From contig JAVFKD010000004.1 in assembly GCA_036429605.1 (NCBI GenBank), forward strand, positions 2,542,001-2,606,000: 64,000 nucleotides of DNA, given 5' to 3'. Below the pieces are notes generated by a model. It was not told the DNA's origin, searched no databases, and saw only the letters and a program-made list of their open reading frames with translations. Numbering within the stretch: position 1 is the first letter of the stretch; each line of letters begins with the position of its first letter. The position numbers and the translations under genes are program-made. Shown here piece after piece: positions 24,076 to 35,965 of the stretch. Source of the DNA: Cladobotryum mycophilum (taxonomy: Eukaryota > Ascomycota > Sordariomycetes > Hypocreales > Hypocreaceae).

Positions 24076-25348
24076 TGTGCCATGCCATGCCATGGGGATG
24101 GATGCATCTACTCCAATGACAATGAATGGCATCGCTTCCACAAAACATGTCATTGGGGAACCTTGAAAGTCGTTTGAATGGATGGATGGATTGCACTGCC
24201 TCAGCTCCATCCTGGCATCACTGCAACTGACTGCACTGTAACTCAGTGAGGAGGAGTGGCCTAATGGACCCATGGATGCATTATTGTGCTGAGTACCTGT
24301 AGGTAGTCTAGTCTGGTGGGTGTCTGTTTCTAGTTCACACTGTACGCACATGCCAAACCTCTCGCCCAGTCTCGTTGCTACAGGTGGTCCAGTTAGGGGC
24401 GGGTACCTTATCGAAACCAGCGTCCCACCCGCCGACCCGCCTGGCGGCTTAGCCCCTAAGCGTACTGTATTGGATGGTGCTGCACCCTCTGTATGCACAA
24501 TGAAATGCACAGTACGCCGCGGATCCCCTGCCACATGCTCCATCACTGCAACGAGAACCCACCGGGAACACTGCCCATCCCTTGCTTTTTGTCGTCCACC
24601 TTGCCTTGCTTGCTTGCTTGCCCATCCACTCATCCGTCCATCCATGCCAATGCCATGCCCAGCCCAGCCTGCCCAGGGCCGCCTCATTTCCAACTTTTCC
24701 CTGGCACTGGCACTGTCTCTGTCTCTGTTTCTCTGCCTCTTGTCTCTGTCTAACAAAACATCCTCAGCAAATCTATTCGGTGGAAGCCTTCTAGTCCCAG
24801 CGCCTCTTTTCTCTTCTCAGTCCAATACATTCACACGAGGCGCTTTCGGTTCCTTTGCCTCATTTTCAAACGTTTTTGGGCACTGGTAGGCCTGACTGGG
24901 ACAGAAACCATTTCTGTCCATCCGTCTCTCCCTCGCCTTCGCCTTCGCCTTCGCCCTCGACCAGCAGTAGCAGCAGCAGCAGCAGCTCCTCAATCCCTCG
25001 CCCGTATCCAACCAATTCGTCATCGTCGCCAGTTTTGCTTTAGTGGGTCGCCGCGCCGCCAGGCTGAGGTCCCTGCCCAATAATCTTGCCTTAGTAGTTA
25101 CTGCATACCCACCCAAAATACAGTGCAGTCAGTGCTAGAACTTTGGGGGGAAGCTCTTCTCTTTAGCGACTGCAGTTCCATCCATCATCTTTAGCTTTTC
25201 CTTCTTTTCTTCCCTTCTCCATTTCCTCAACATCAAATCAAAAGCAAAAAGAAAAGAGAACAACAACAGTATCGCTCAATTGGTAGCATTTAACGATCCC
25301 GTTCGTCGCTCGCGTCTCGTCCCCTTTCCTCCCCCTCGTCGGTGCGAA

Positions 25349-28300
25349 ATGCCCTCGTATCTACCCGACGACCATTCCAACATCTTCGCCAACACGCCTA
25401 TTCTCGACCTCGATCACGACGACAGCCAATTCCGCCTTGGATTTGCTGCCCCAAAGGACAGGGCGAATGAGCCCCCTTTAACTCACACTCGGTCCTATAC
25501 CACCCATGATACCTTCGACGAGAGTTCGACCTTGTCTACCCACGACTCGGAAATTTCGGACTCCCCGATGCCTTCGAATGAACACGATCACTGGCGTGAG
25601 GACGGAAGCGGCAATGGAACTCGCCCTACGAGCATGAACTCTGTCTCCAACGGCAAGCCTTATGCTCAAGGCGTTGATGCACGAGATTTGGGACTGACAA
25701 ACACGCTATCGAATGGAGCCACTTATGCTCTCCCTTCTCGATCTGTACCACGACAAACTGCTGTGGCTGGGGGCGACCGTAATGGACTCGAGCCGTCCTA
25801 TCTAAACTCCAACAACTCTGCCAACTTCTCCCGCAACATGACCGCCGACGCAGGCCCCTTTCCGCCAGTCACGCAATGGACTGCTAGGAACAACAACACC
25901 CAAAACTATGCTTCACTGCCAAGACAAACACTGCCAACAGACATACCCCAGTCACGCAGCCCGCCTCCACCGCGAACTCCGTCATATGCACCCGCGTCAC
26001 CCACCTCCGAATTTCCCCATCCGCCCATACATTCTCCCCGCCGGTTTTCGTCCCCTCCTGCACATCAGCCCGGCAGTACGCCATCGTCGCCGCCTTCATC
26101 CGGTTACCTGCACCCGCCCGGCCCCGGGGGCCTCAAACAAAGGCACACTCATAACCTGGAAGTACCAAAGACTCAAGGAAAACTATCAAAAGACGTCATG
26201 GATGCCGCCCAGGCCAGTGGTCGTTTTTCTCCCACCTTCACAAGCCCGGGAACTCGTCGTGCCTCTCTTAGCCTGGTCCGACGAACAACTCGATCGATGC
26301 AGTCGGACGTTCCCCGTGATGAGATTATTCCCGACGAGGATACAATGCGATACACCGAAGCCTTTAGGCAGAAGCGAGCCAGCAAGCGTAGAAGAAAGGA
26401 AGAAGAGGATGACGACCGAGTCTTGGTTGGCACAAAGGTCGACGAGACCCATGCCAATTGGGTCACTGCTTACAACATGCTGACGGGAATCCGGGTGTCC
26501 GTCTCAAGAACAAACGCCAAACTTGACCGCGATTTGATCGATTCAGACTTTGAAGTTAAGCAGAAGTCTACATTCGATATGTAAGTCTCTTCTTATGCAT
26601 CTACCATCCTGTGCAAGTGGAGCTGTTACTGACACTGTTAAAAGTACCGGCAATGAATTAGTTCCGTCGGCTAAATATGACTTCAAGTTCAAGGATTATG
26701 CCCCTTGGGTCTTCCGTCACCTACGAGCTCTTTTCCGCCTTGACCCTGCCGACTATCTCATGTCACTAACGGGGAAGTACATCCTCTCGGAGCTGGGCTC
26801 CCCAGGCAAGAGTGGCAGCTTCTTCTATTTCTCCAGGGACTACAAGTACATTATTAAAACTATTCATCACTCCGAGCACAAGTTTCTCAGAAAAATCTTG
26901 CGGGACTACTACAAGCACGTCCAGGAGAACCCCAACACCCTCCTCTCGCAGTTCTACGGTTTGCATCGAGTCAAAATGCCTTATGGAAAGAAGATTCACT
27001 TTGTTGTCATGAACAACCTGTTCCCTCCGCACCGGGACATCCACACAACATTTGATCTCAAGGGATCGACCATTGGCCGGGACTACAAGGAAGAAAATTT
27101 GGAAAAGAACCCACGTGCGACACTCAAGGACCTGAACTGGCTTCGACGGAAACAAAATCTGGAACTCGGTATCCAAAAGAAACAGCTTTTCCTTCAACAG
27201 CTACAGAAAGATGTTGCGCTTCTTAAAAAACTACACATCATGGACTACTCCTTGTTGGTTGGCATTCATGATCTCTCACGTGGAAACGAGGAAAATCTCC
27301 GTGGCAAGACTCTCCAAGTGTTTAGCCCTGGAGGTGAGAAGTCGACGGATGAGGACCTTCAGGCACACCTTCTTCGAACCCCATCCAAGATGGAAAACTA
27401 CCGCAAGGCAAAAGAGTTGAGGGAGATGGTTCAGAGCCAACGACCCGTTCCTATGGGCCAGGCAACAGACAAAATGCCAGATGAACTTGGACAGGATCAC
27501 AGTCGCCGTGATTTCATCTTCAACCAGGACGATGGCGGTTTCCAAGCCACGCATGAGAACAATGAGCCTGCCGATGAAATTTACTATCTTGGAGTTATCG
27601 ATTGTTTGACCCATGTAAGTGCTTGACTTTGGTCGATGTCTTCTGCAACGGACTAACATATAATAATAGTATGGAATGATTAAAAAGATCGAGCATTTCT
27701 GGAAGGGGTTGTCAAGTGATAGGTCCAAGATCTCTGCCCTTCCGCCAGACCAGTATGGAGTGCGATTTTACAGCTTCATCCAGGACATCACCAAATCTGC
27801 CGAAGAAGCTCGGAGGGAGGCCCAGCGCATGGACATGGAAGCTTTACTAGAAGAACAGCAGCAGAGACAATCGCAGAAACTGCCTCCCCTGCCCAAAGAA
27901 TTGCCGCCTCTACCGCCGCACAGCTCCCGACGAGTAGCAGAAGAAGAATACCGGAGACATACGGATGGTGTTGCCGAGAGGCAGATCCCGGAGCGCATAT
28001 TGAAGACGGACATGCAGCATGAATCCATTCTGCCGATTGTAGAGGAGGTTGGCGAGAGTAGCCGAGACGACACGAATCGCTGGGGTAGAATGCCATCATC
28101 TTGGGCGGACCGTATGCCGGCTCCAAACAGAGCCCCGCCGCCGACACCACCTGTTCATGGCGAGCCGTTTCTGAAGCCCGATAGCTCCGACAGCGGGTAC
28201 GGTGACAATAGCAATGGCACCCTAAGCAGGGACAACTCATTGAGAATGGCACGACAGATTAGTCGGGAGAGCCTTAACAAGAGCCTGCCACCAATCCCCA

Positions 28301-28353
28301 AGAAGGAGGATACCCTCGACAGCGGTATCGGTGGAATCAGGCTCGTCGCGTAG
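25349..28353 (+). CDS. mss4: phosphatidylinositol-4-phosphate 5-kinase
   Basis: Phosphorylates PI4P to PI(4,5)P2 at the plasma membrane, needed for actin, endocytosis and wall-integrity signalling. Three exons: 25349-26580, 26645-27614 and 27670-28353, phases consistent, 961 aa. The first ATG of the frame is at 25349 (MPSYLPDDHSNIF). Residues 1-350 are disordered and Ser/Pro-rich, then a basic KRASKRRRKEEEDDD stretch. The kinase core starts near residue 412: GKSGSFFYFSRDYKYIIKTI (phosphate loop and catalytic Lys at about 482), TTFDLKGSTIGR, and LHIMDYSLLVGIHD (catalytic Asp). EIYYLGVIDCLTHYGMIKKI and ISALPPDQYGVRFYSF form the activation and specificity segment, split by intron 2. The acidic/Pro-rich tail (LPPLPKELPPLPP) may bind SH3 domains. 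Confidence 0.96.
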
Positions 28354-29207
28354 GTCGCTACCACAATGAGCTGCTGCCTTCCGGGGAGATCAGAGATTGA
28401 TTCGCATCATGAAAAGCACGGCACGGCGCACATCAGCGATGTTACAGCAAAAGCAGGTTCCAAGTCACATACACAGCATTTTGATGATTCGGCATGAAGA
28501 ACAGGAAACGGGCCGGGTGGAATAAGCTGGGCTCCATGAATATTTTATTCTCTTTTTTTGTACTTTCTTTGCAACATAATTGGTTTCCTCATTGGGGGGT
28601 TTTTTTGATTCGATCGATCCCTGCCCATCCTTCTTGTCTCTTTGTTGTCTTATTTCTTCTTCTTGGGTTTTCTTTTGTCATTGGAGGTGGAGGAGAAATC
28701 ATGGGTATTTTCACTCTCGCTTTTCTCTTGTTCTTTTCGTATGTGATTATGGGACAGAGATAGAGGGAGAGGGATAAAGGAAGGAAAGAAATACTAGTCA
28801 TCGAGGAGTAGAGAGAGAGAGAGGGTTGAGCAAAATAATGCTTCCCTTGTCTTGTGTGTGCGAGTGTGCAAAATATCTTTGTTTTTTTGTTAACTAAGAC
28901 ATGGATGATACCATTGATTGCATCAAAGCATACATACATTTAACTTTTTTCTTCTTCTTACAATTATCATTAACAATGAAACAAACAAAGTTGGTAGAAG
29001 TTATTCTTTTTGTTTTATTTGGGGTGAATTTCCTTCTTGGTGTTGTGGTGAGCTTCGTCTTCCCGCATCGCAACGTCCATGAATTTGACATGCTTGGTAT
29101 CTAGACGAATTCCCTCGTGTAGAACGCTGATGGCAGGAATTCTCCTGGTTCATAGTGACTGAGTTTCGGGTCTCTCCCAGATCCAGTCAGTCATGATTTG
29201 GGTTTCT
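28354..29207. other. mss4 3' flank
   Basis: About 850 bp, T-rich, with GA repeats near 28810-28823. No gene is supported; the apparent open frames here are made by low-complexity T/C tracts. Confidence 0.55.
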
Positions 29208-29311
29208 GGGCGCATGGTCTAGTGGTATGATTTTCCCTTAGCACCTTTCAACCGAAAGATTTCGATTGAGGAGCATGGGAGAGGTCCGGGGTTCAATTCC
29301 CCGTGTGTCCA
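29208..29311 (+). tRNA. tRNA-Ala (anticodon AGC) with 32-nt intron
   Basis: The acceptor stem GGGCGCA pairs with TGTGTCC and includes the G3:U70 wobble that marks alanine tRNAs, with discriminator A73 at 29311. The anticodon stem TTCCC pairs with GGGAG around the loop TTAGCAT, anticodon AGC. The loop is interrupted one base after the anticodon by an intron at 29244-29275, the normal eukaryotic position 37/38. The T arm is CGGGG-TTCAATT-CCCCG. The D arm (GTCTAGTGGTATGAT) resembles those of tRNA-Pro/Asp/Glu more than usual Ala. Confidence 0.92.
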
Positions 29312-29318
29312 TTTTTTT
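29312..29318 (+). terminator. RNA polymerase III terminator
   Basis: Seven T directly after the discriminator base of the tRNA gene. Confidence 0.85.
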
Positions 29319-29620
29319 CCCTTTTGCCTCTGCGAGTGTAGAATTTCATTTTTTTCGATCGATGAGTTTATAGATAGATATATATATGTCTTCTCTTTTT
29401 TTTGCCGATGGAGAGAGGGGATGTGTTTTTTGGAAGGAGAGGAGTGTTGAATTTGTTGTTTGGACAAGTTCTGTCTGCCTGAGGTGGTCGTATAAGTTCT
29501 AGATGTACATGTTTTCGTAGTCCTACATGATGATGGTTCCATTCCTCATCACCAGAGATTCCGCTCCATCTCTCTTTCTCTTGTTTTTCTTTCTTTTTCT
29601 GTCTCTCTCAGTTTCTCATA
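29319..29620. other. gap between tRNA-Ala and coa6
   Basis: About 300 bp, T-rich, no feature seen; includes the 3' flank of coa6. Confidence 0.5.
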
Positions 29621-30088
29621 TTATATACTCATTCCCTTCTTTTTCTTCTTCTTTTCTCTCTCTTTCTTACCTCCCCCTCTTCTTATCCAACATATCCTGA
29701 ATATCCCCCTCCCCTTCCCCGCCGTCGCCGCCGCAGCCCCTGCCCCTCCCTCTGGCGCAAACGTCGTGGACACCTCCATCTCCATGGCCCCCTGCTTCCT
29801 CAGCTCGTCGAGCCTCTTTTTCTTCTGCAGGTCGGCCACGCGCCACTGCTTAAAGTACTTGACCCAGGCGGTGGAGCAGTCGCGCTCAAAGTCGGCCGAC
29901 TCGCTGGGGCACAGGCGCCTGGCGGCGGCGGCGTCCTTGTTGGCGTCGAGGATGGAGTGGGCGTCTAGGCAGGCGAAGTAGGCGTCGCGGGAGGACCAGC
30001 AGACGGCGCGCTCCTGGCGGGTGGGGATGGCGGTGCCGGAGCGGATGGCGTCGGCGCGGGAGTCGCTGGAGAAGGGCCACCAGCCCAT
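29621..30088 (-). CDS. coa6: cytochrome c oxidase assembly factor 6 (C-terminal frameshift likely)
   Basis: Small twin-Cys protein of the mitochondrial intermembrane space that helps copper delivery to Cox2. The start MGWWPFSSDSRADAIRSG is followed by a CX9C motif (CWSSRDAYFAC), a CX10C motif (CPSESADFERDC) and STAWVKYFKQWRVADLQKKK, the Coa6 signature. As sequenced, the frame runs to 29621 with a Lys/Gly-rich tail that looks artificial. The neighbouring frame reads GDIQDMLDKKRGR and stops at 29667. Joining the two needs one extra base in the G-runs at 29705-29720, giving a 140-aa protein with a normal-looking end. It is divergent from sys1. Confidence 0.87.
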   Translation of the reverse strand: MGWWPFSSDSRADAIRSGTAIPTRQERAVCWSSRDAYFACLDAHSILDANKDAAAARRLCPSESADFERDCSTAWVKYFKQWRVADLQKKKRLDELRKQGAMEMEVSTTFAPEGGAGAAAATAGKGRGIFRICWIRRGGGKKEREKKKKKKGMSI

Positions 30089-30681
30089 TGTCGAATTGGA
30101 TGTTGTGTGTTGTAGGTAGTTGCTGTTGTTGTTGTTGTTGTTGTGTTTGGAAGGGGAGGAGGAGCTTCTTTTTGTTTGCTTTGAACCCCCCGCGGGAGAT
30201 GTAGTTGGAGAGAGTTGATGGTTTGCAGTGTGTCCCAGAAAAGAATAATCGGTAGGTATTTTTTTTGTAATTCAACATTCAATTGGGTGCGGAGAGCATA
30301 TGCTGAATGTTTCAAACACAGCGATGTGATATATATAATATCAGAATAGATAAATGTTCTGTGGTGGTTTGTTAGAATCTAATGACGACTGCTTCATATG
30401 GCAGAACTAGAGCGGTCAGGCATAAATTGTCATTCTAGGACTAGCGCCCTCTCTCCCACATTCAACCTTCCCAGGCATGCTACTACAGAGTACAGGCAGG
30501 TAATTAAGCCAAGCAATACAGAAAGAGCGTCCAAGACAGGCTGTCAATCCCCTGTTTCGCCCCCAAACCCATCCATCCTTCCTCCCATCTCCTCCCCATC
30601 TTTAATCTTTACAACAAATCAGTTTCCTTTGAATTCTTAACGCAGACCAGCCTTGGTTCGAAAAACGTCTCTTTTATTGTT

Positions 30682-30712
<31 letters not shown>

Positions 30713-31055
30713 TATTAAAGTCTTTTACGAGCTACGACTACTTCATTTTCCCTCTTTTTTTATTTTATTTTTTTATACCAAAAGCATACGTTTCTTCGAT
30801 TACGAATTAGTAGAACATTCTCCAGCGATAGCTTCTTCACCCATATCTCTTTCTCTCTCCAACGGTTGAAACGAACAACCTCAAAACCTCAACAACAACA
30901 ACAAAGCCTTTCCACATCGCCTTACATCCTTTGCGCATAGGAAAGCAGCGCTTAAACAACAACAAACACACCACAGCTTCGCTTCTCTTCCCAGGAAAAA
31001 AACTACTTCTCCTCAAACCTTCCCCCCCCCCCCCCCCAAAAAAAAATACATAATC
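30089..31055. promoter_or_regulatory. divergent promoter region of coa6 and sys1
   Basis: About 970 bp with no gene. It has GTT repeats at the coa6 side (about 30121-30142), a TC tract near 30682-30702, and a C16A9 run (31022-31046) ending 9 bp before the sys1 start codon. Confidence 0.5.
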
Positions 31056-31759
31056 ATGGCCCGTCGTCGCAGACCCCGCGCGCCGGCGCGCTCACAGAGC
31101 TACCTCCCCTCAAGATCGCCGCCCAGATCCTCACCCTCCAGGCGCTCTACTACGCCGCCGCCCTCGTCCTCTTGCTCTTCACTACCCTCGTCGCGGGCAT
31201 GCCTTTTAGCCTGGACTTGCTGCTCGGGTGGGAGCGCGTGCGCGGGGATACGACGACGGGTTGGTTGGTGGCCTTTATATGGATCCTTGATGGAGGGTTG
31301 TGCATGTAAGTTATATACTCTCTCTCTCTCTCCCTCTTTCTCTCCTTTTACAAGCTGTCGCTAATACATTGCAGGTCTGTCGCCATCGTCATCCTCATCG
31401 CCCGCAGTAAACTCGTCCCCGACTTCGCTCTTACCGTACACGGCCTCCACCTCGTCTTCACCACCCTCTACACCCATTCCCTCCCCCGCAACTCCATGTG
31501 GTGGGTAACCATGCTCAGCTCCTCCGCCATCGCCGTCGGTCTCGGCATGTGGGGGTGTCGCTACCGCGAGCTCCAGCCCGTCTTCTTCTTTGGCGGCCGT
31601 GTCCTTGGATCAGGCATGTCCGGTCCGTCTACTAGGAACAACAACGGAGGGGGCAACAACAACAGCAGCGCCGCTGAGGAGGGACTACTATCGGGGCAAG
31701 AGGAGGCCGAGAGAGAAGAGTATGAGCTGACGCAAGTCAAGTCGGCGGTTGCGGCATAG
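31056..31759 (+). CDS. sys1: Golgi membrane protein Sys1 (1-base frameshift near start)
   Basis: Four-helix integral Golgi protein that recruits the Arl3/ARFRP1 GTPase and so the Arl1-golgin system. Two exons, 31056-31305 and 31375-31759, with a GTAAGT ... TTGCAG intron. Hydrophobic segments: LQALYYAAALVLLLFTTLVAG, GWLVAFIWILDGGLCM, LTVHGLHLVFTTLYT and a WWVTMLSSSAIAVGLGMWGC segment. Sys1 marks are ELPPLKIAAQILTLQALYYA, LVPDFALTVH, SLPRNSMWW and GCRYRELQP. The ATG frame is one base out of step with the rest. Adding one C to the run at 31074-31077 gives MARRRRPPRAGALTELPP and a 211-aa protein, matching the family start as I remember it. The exon lengths (250 + 385) are themselves one base short of a multiple of three. 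Confidence 0.87.
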
Positions 31760-32314
31760 AATATGGGCGAGTCATGGTGACAGAATGTTCTTGGAAATAG
31801 CGAATGCATTGCTCGGCGTTTTTTGGGAGGTTGGAAGGAATAGACTAAACCAACCGTCGTAATGGGCAAAGGGGGAGCAGCGACTATGTTATTACGTGGA
31901 GATGATTCTTCACCAGCGGTTTGATGATGGGTAGCCCTCAAGGGCCTTGTACTACTACTAATATAAATCACATCAGCGTCAAGATGTTAGAAGTCAGGAA
32001 TGTTGATCAAGTAGACGGTTATTGCACACATTGCAATCCAAACTATCACCATGTTTGCTTTAAGCATGCTTGATGTTGGCCTATTGTAAACTTGCCTCGT
32101 TATCCATTTGAACTACGCCTTTCAACCAATTCACCCAAGACTGTTCTAATCTACCTAAGTAGTACATAGCAATAATGCTCTTTGCTCATTCACGTAAAAA
32201 TGCAAGCCATCCTTTGAAAATCGTAGCTCCCTCCCCCTCCTCCCGGGCCCCTGATAACTACCTCCCTTGTAACAATCTCCCCATCATGACATCCCACATC
32301 CCCACTCCACCCCA
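31760..32314. other. convergent 3' gap between sys1 and cft2
   Basis: About 550 bp between converging stops. No further feature is seen. Confidence 0.55.
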
Positions 32315-35309
32315 TTATGCACCAGCCACGACAGCCAGATTATCGTAAATCGCCCTCTTGACTTCGTACAACGTGCTCCTCCGTCCACCGAGCGGTAATC
32401 CCACGCTCTCGACTTCGATGCGGCCCTCGGCCGTCTTGCGGACCGCCACGGAGCCGTCCACCACAAGAGTACCTTCTCCGCGGAACTCGGCTGAGTGGCC
32501 GGCTCCCTGCATGGAGCGCCGCAGGTCGGCTAGTCGCAAGTCGCCGACGTGTAGGGACTGGGCTGCCGAGCGAGCTGCCGAGATGAGGTTGACGGGGAGG
32601 ACGTCGAGCGTAGGCATGGCGGCCGTGTTGGCGGCGTTGGTGAGCGCCACGGCGGTGGAAGAAGATGTTGTTGTCTCCGTCTTTTGCCGCTTGTTGGCGG
32701 CGTCCTCGTCCGTCTGCATGGCGTCGTTGTCGTCCTGGTTTAGGGTCGCTGCCAAGAGCTGGCCGGTGATGGTGACGATGCCCAGGCCGCGGACGTTTTG
32801 CCACTTGAGCTTCTTGACCAAGGGGTCGGCCAGCTTGACGACCCAGGCGTTGGTGTCCATGCTGGCGTCGACCCAGGCGCCGACCTGTGGGGTGAAGACG
32901 TCCACGGCGCGATCACCGTCCGTTTGGAGGGAGGCCCGGCAATCAGCCGCCAGAGCCATGGTTTCCTCGTATGAGCCGCCGACGAGGATTAGTTTCCGCG
33001 GCTGGATCAGCGGGATAAGCATGTTGAGACTTCGCTTGTCGTGCAATCCGCTAAAGTCGATCATGGCGATCCTCAGGTTCGTCACCACAGTCTCTGAGCC
33101 GTGCACGAGCTTGCAAGGCCCAGTGGGTTCTTCGGTTTCTATATCCTCAACCACGTCCAGCTCGTCTGCGGCGGCACCGTCGTCCGCGTCCATGTCCGCA
33201 TCAGCATCAGCAAAGGCCCGTTTCACAGTCGGCCGCTTGTTGGTACCAGAAGCTTGCTTAGCAACGTCGTCCCACTTGCGCTTCTTGCCCAGCTTATCGT
33301 CCTCGGTGGCAACATTGGCTCCGTCCATGGTCTCCTCCTCCTTCTCCTCCGCCCTGAGGTAATCCTCCGGTCGGATCAGCTCACCAAAGTCGTCGTTGCG
33401 CTTCCTCCTTATCGCCATGGGGAACGAGCGCTCCCTCCCTTTCTTCCCTCGAGAGTCAAAGTCATACACCCCCTTCTTCTTGATCAGAATGTTGATCCCC
33501 AGATCCTCGTCTTTGAGAACCACGTTCTTGCGACTGGCCTGGCCCATTGTTGTGGAAACGTTCAATGCCTTGCCCTGCTGCTCGCCGTCATCTTCCGAGT
33601 CGGAGGAAGAGTCAGACGAGGCATCGTCTACAACATCGGCAGATGCTTCCAGCGCCCCTGCTCCTCCCGCTAGCTGCGTTGCCTGCAACTGTCTCTGCGT
33701 CGCAAGCCATTGCTGGTATATAGTCAACTCGTCTCCTTCGAGGGGCTGGCGACGTGCCTCTGGTATCTCCAGCTCTCGGCCACCACCGTAGACCAGCTCC
33801 AGATTATCCCCGCTATTAGTCTGCTCTACTGATACGCCATCTCTTCTCTCCTTCCACCACTCCCATAGTGTCCTTGAAATCGACGGCTTGTCGCTCTTGG
33901 CCATGCCAGGCCGCTCAGTCAGGATGACCAAATTTCTCGAATCCTTGGCCAACCCCTTCATTAAATCTTTTGAGAAGCCCCAGTCCATGCTGGCATCACT
34001 GGCGAGGATCACGCGACCCTGCATGTCACCGTTCGCCGTATCCAGACTCAGCAGCTTCGCAATCTGGGCCTTTCGCTCCAGCAGCCGCAAGTACTTGAAC
34101 TCAAACGGCCCACCCTCCTTCTTCTCGCTCGTCCCGTTCGTTTTGCGCTGGCCTTCGGCATACGTTTCAAACTCCTGAACAATGTTATTGTCCATCCACT
34201 CCAGCATACTTCGTGCGTATCGCATTGTGCTCGACACATTCCTGCCTGCCAGATATAGCTTGGTGGATTTTAGGACACCGTTCTTGGCAGCGTCGGTCCT
34301 CCACGCATGCTCAAGAAGATATGACATTTCCAGAACTCGGGCACTCGAGTCTACAGGGATAAGGACTGTGCCTCCTCTAGTCACGCAAGCCCTGATCATG
34401 TCCAGTAGCTGCTCGTCTCGTTTTGCGCGACCACCCACTTGCGCAGTCTTATCGGCACCACGGCTACTGCAAATCAGGGCAGTAGGTTTGCGCAGTTGCT
34501 CGATGACCTCGGCGCCACCACCTCCCGCACCACCAAGCCAGGCCGCCCCGGCAAACACATTCTCACGAGCCTGGTTCCAGTCGACGGCGTAGACGATGGA
34601 CTCCAGGCCATGCTGAATGTGCCATATCGTACCACCAAGAGTATGGCCCGAGTTGTAGGCTGTGATTGTAAGTCCGTTTAGCGGGGGAGAAAAAGGCGAG
34701 GATAGAGGTTGGTGTGGTTGCGAGTATTTCAACGGCTGTATGAGAGAGAAGAATCGCGCAATCTCGTCTGGGGTCGGGGATTGGAGGAGTAGATTCTGTG
34801 CCGTCGCCGCGGTTTGGGAGTATGCGTATGCCGTTTCGGAGAGCGAGCTCTGGCGGATCGTGGTCGCGGCCGCTGGCGTCGATGAGTAGAGGTCTTGTGT
34901 AAGAGTCCGGCCAAGATCTATGACTGGTCGGGTCGCATAAACGGGTATACGGGTGAAGAGAGCTATGTTCTTGCAACAATGCGCGTACGCAGCAAGATGC
35001 GATACCGTCGCATGCGTAAGGAGAATCAACGAAAGCGTAGGAACTTGTCTATTTTGTTTTTAAAGAAAAGAGTTCATGTCAGCCCACCACCGCCCTCAAA
35101 AATAAAACTGACCCCAAAGCAAATACAGGTATAGGTATAGGTATCTCCAAAAAAAAATCTCACTTTTCAAGCTCCTCGAGCTTCTCGCTATCAAAGGACT
35201 CGTCCCATCCCAAGTCAACAAGCACCTTGACCCCTCCATCCAGCTCAAGGAGAGATTGCGAAGCGAGCGACTCCGAGAGGGCGCCCTGGAGGGGGCAAAA
35301 GGTGAACAT
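32315..35309 (-). CDS. cft2: cleavage and polyadenylation factor subunit Cft2 (CPSF2/CPSF100)
   Basis: Non-catalytic metallo-beta-lactamase/beta-CASP partner of the mRNA 3'-end endonuclease Ysh1 (CPSF73), in the nuclear cleavage/polyadenylation complex. Two exons, 35309-35164 and 35048-32315, over a 115-nt GTGAGA intron; 959 aa, normal for the family. The start MFTFCPLQGALSESLASQ and LELDGGVKVLVDLGWDESFD are classic. The metal motif of CPSF73 is degenerate here: the segment reads ILLTHATVSHLAAYAH, without HxHxDH. Later marks: AYNSGHTLGGTIWHI, PTALICSSRGAD, ARVLEMSYLLEHAW, an acidic/KR-rich linker (about 480-650), and the C-terminal LVHGSETVVTNLRIAMIDFSG, RKLILVGGS and YEVKRAIYDNLAVVAGA. Confidence 0.94.
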
Positions 35310-35636
35310 GATGGGTCCTCAGACTGCGATCGCAATGGCTCAGTTGTGTTCCGGCAGCATTTTTTGTCCCCAAGAGGTTTCGCAGGGGCACCAAGTTTCC
35401 AACGTCTTGAGTCGCAGGCTATAGGTCGCTTCTTTTTCCCTTGGGCTGTATATATTATTTCGTATATCGCGACAAAGAAAGCTTCAGTCGCGTCGAGAAT
35501 TCTGGATAAAGGTCGGATGCAACTCTCTGATGCTTCAATGACGGACTTGCCAGGGGGTAGCTAAGCGCGGGGCCGGGAAAACTATTGCACGGATTATATA
35601 TGACCCTCCTCTCTTACATACATACATACAGTTATA
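35310..35636. other. cft2 promoter region
   Basis: About 330 bp up to the repeat-bounded element. No feature is seen. Confidence 0.5.
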
Positions 35637-35701
35637 TGACAAAAGTCTGCGCTCACTCTTCCTTAACATTACCGCGGATTTATGAGCGTAGACTTTTGTC
35701 A
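35637..35701 (+). repeat. 65-bp hairpin repeat, copy 1
   Basis: The outer 19 bases of each end are inverted repeats of one another with one mismatch, around a 27-base loop. Confidence 0.85.
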
Positions 35702-35965
35702 CCTTATTATACTTGCATTTTCAAGGCAATGGAGATGAACTGAACATGAACGTTGGCCATAAAATATATTTCTTTTTTTTGTTCTTTTTTTTGTTTTGTT
35801 CTTTTTGTTTTTGTTTAAAAAGGTTTTGTTTTTCCTATATTCGCAAGTGCTATGGAAACGAACAATATAACAAATTATGACGTTGACGAAATTGTCCATG
35901 AATGTCCAAGGGAACTTGTCAGTGTTATGCCCAAGACCTTATTTAGGTATATCGAGTACATGAAG

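Larger units (their letters stand above)
20886..25348. other. 4.5-kb region without recognisable genes, then mss4 promoter and leader
   Basis: 20.9-22.7 kb is complex, non-repetitive DNA with only short open frames; the longest, 22060-22371 minus, has no recognised domain. From about 22.9 kb the DNA changes to tandem repeats and CT-rich sequence (GGATGA repeats near 22989-23032, ATCC repeats near 23747-23770, GCGTT/GTGTT repeats near 24045-24075). It ends in an apparent 5' leader of the PIP5-kinase gene. Confidence 0.5.

Noticed and set aside
33101..33673. 190-codon plus-strand frame inside cft2
   Set aside because: Antisense shadow of the cft2 acidic linker.
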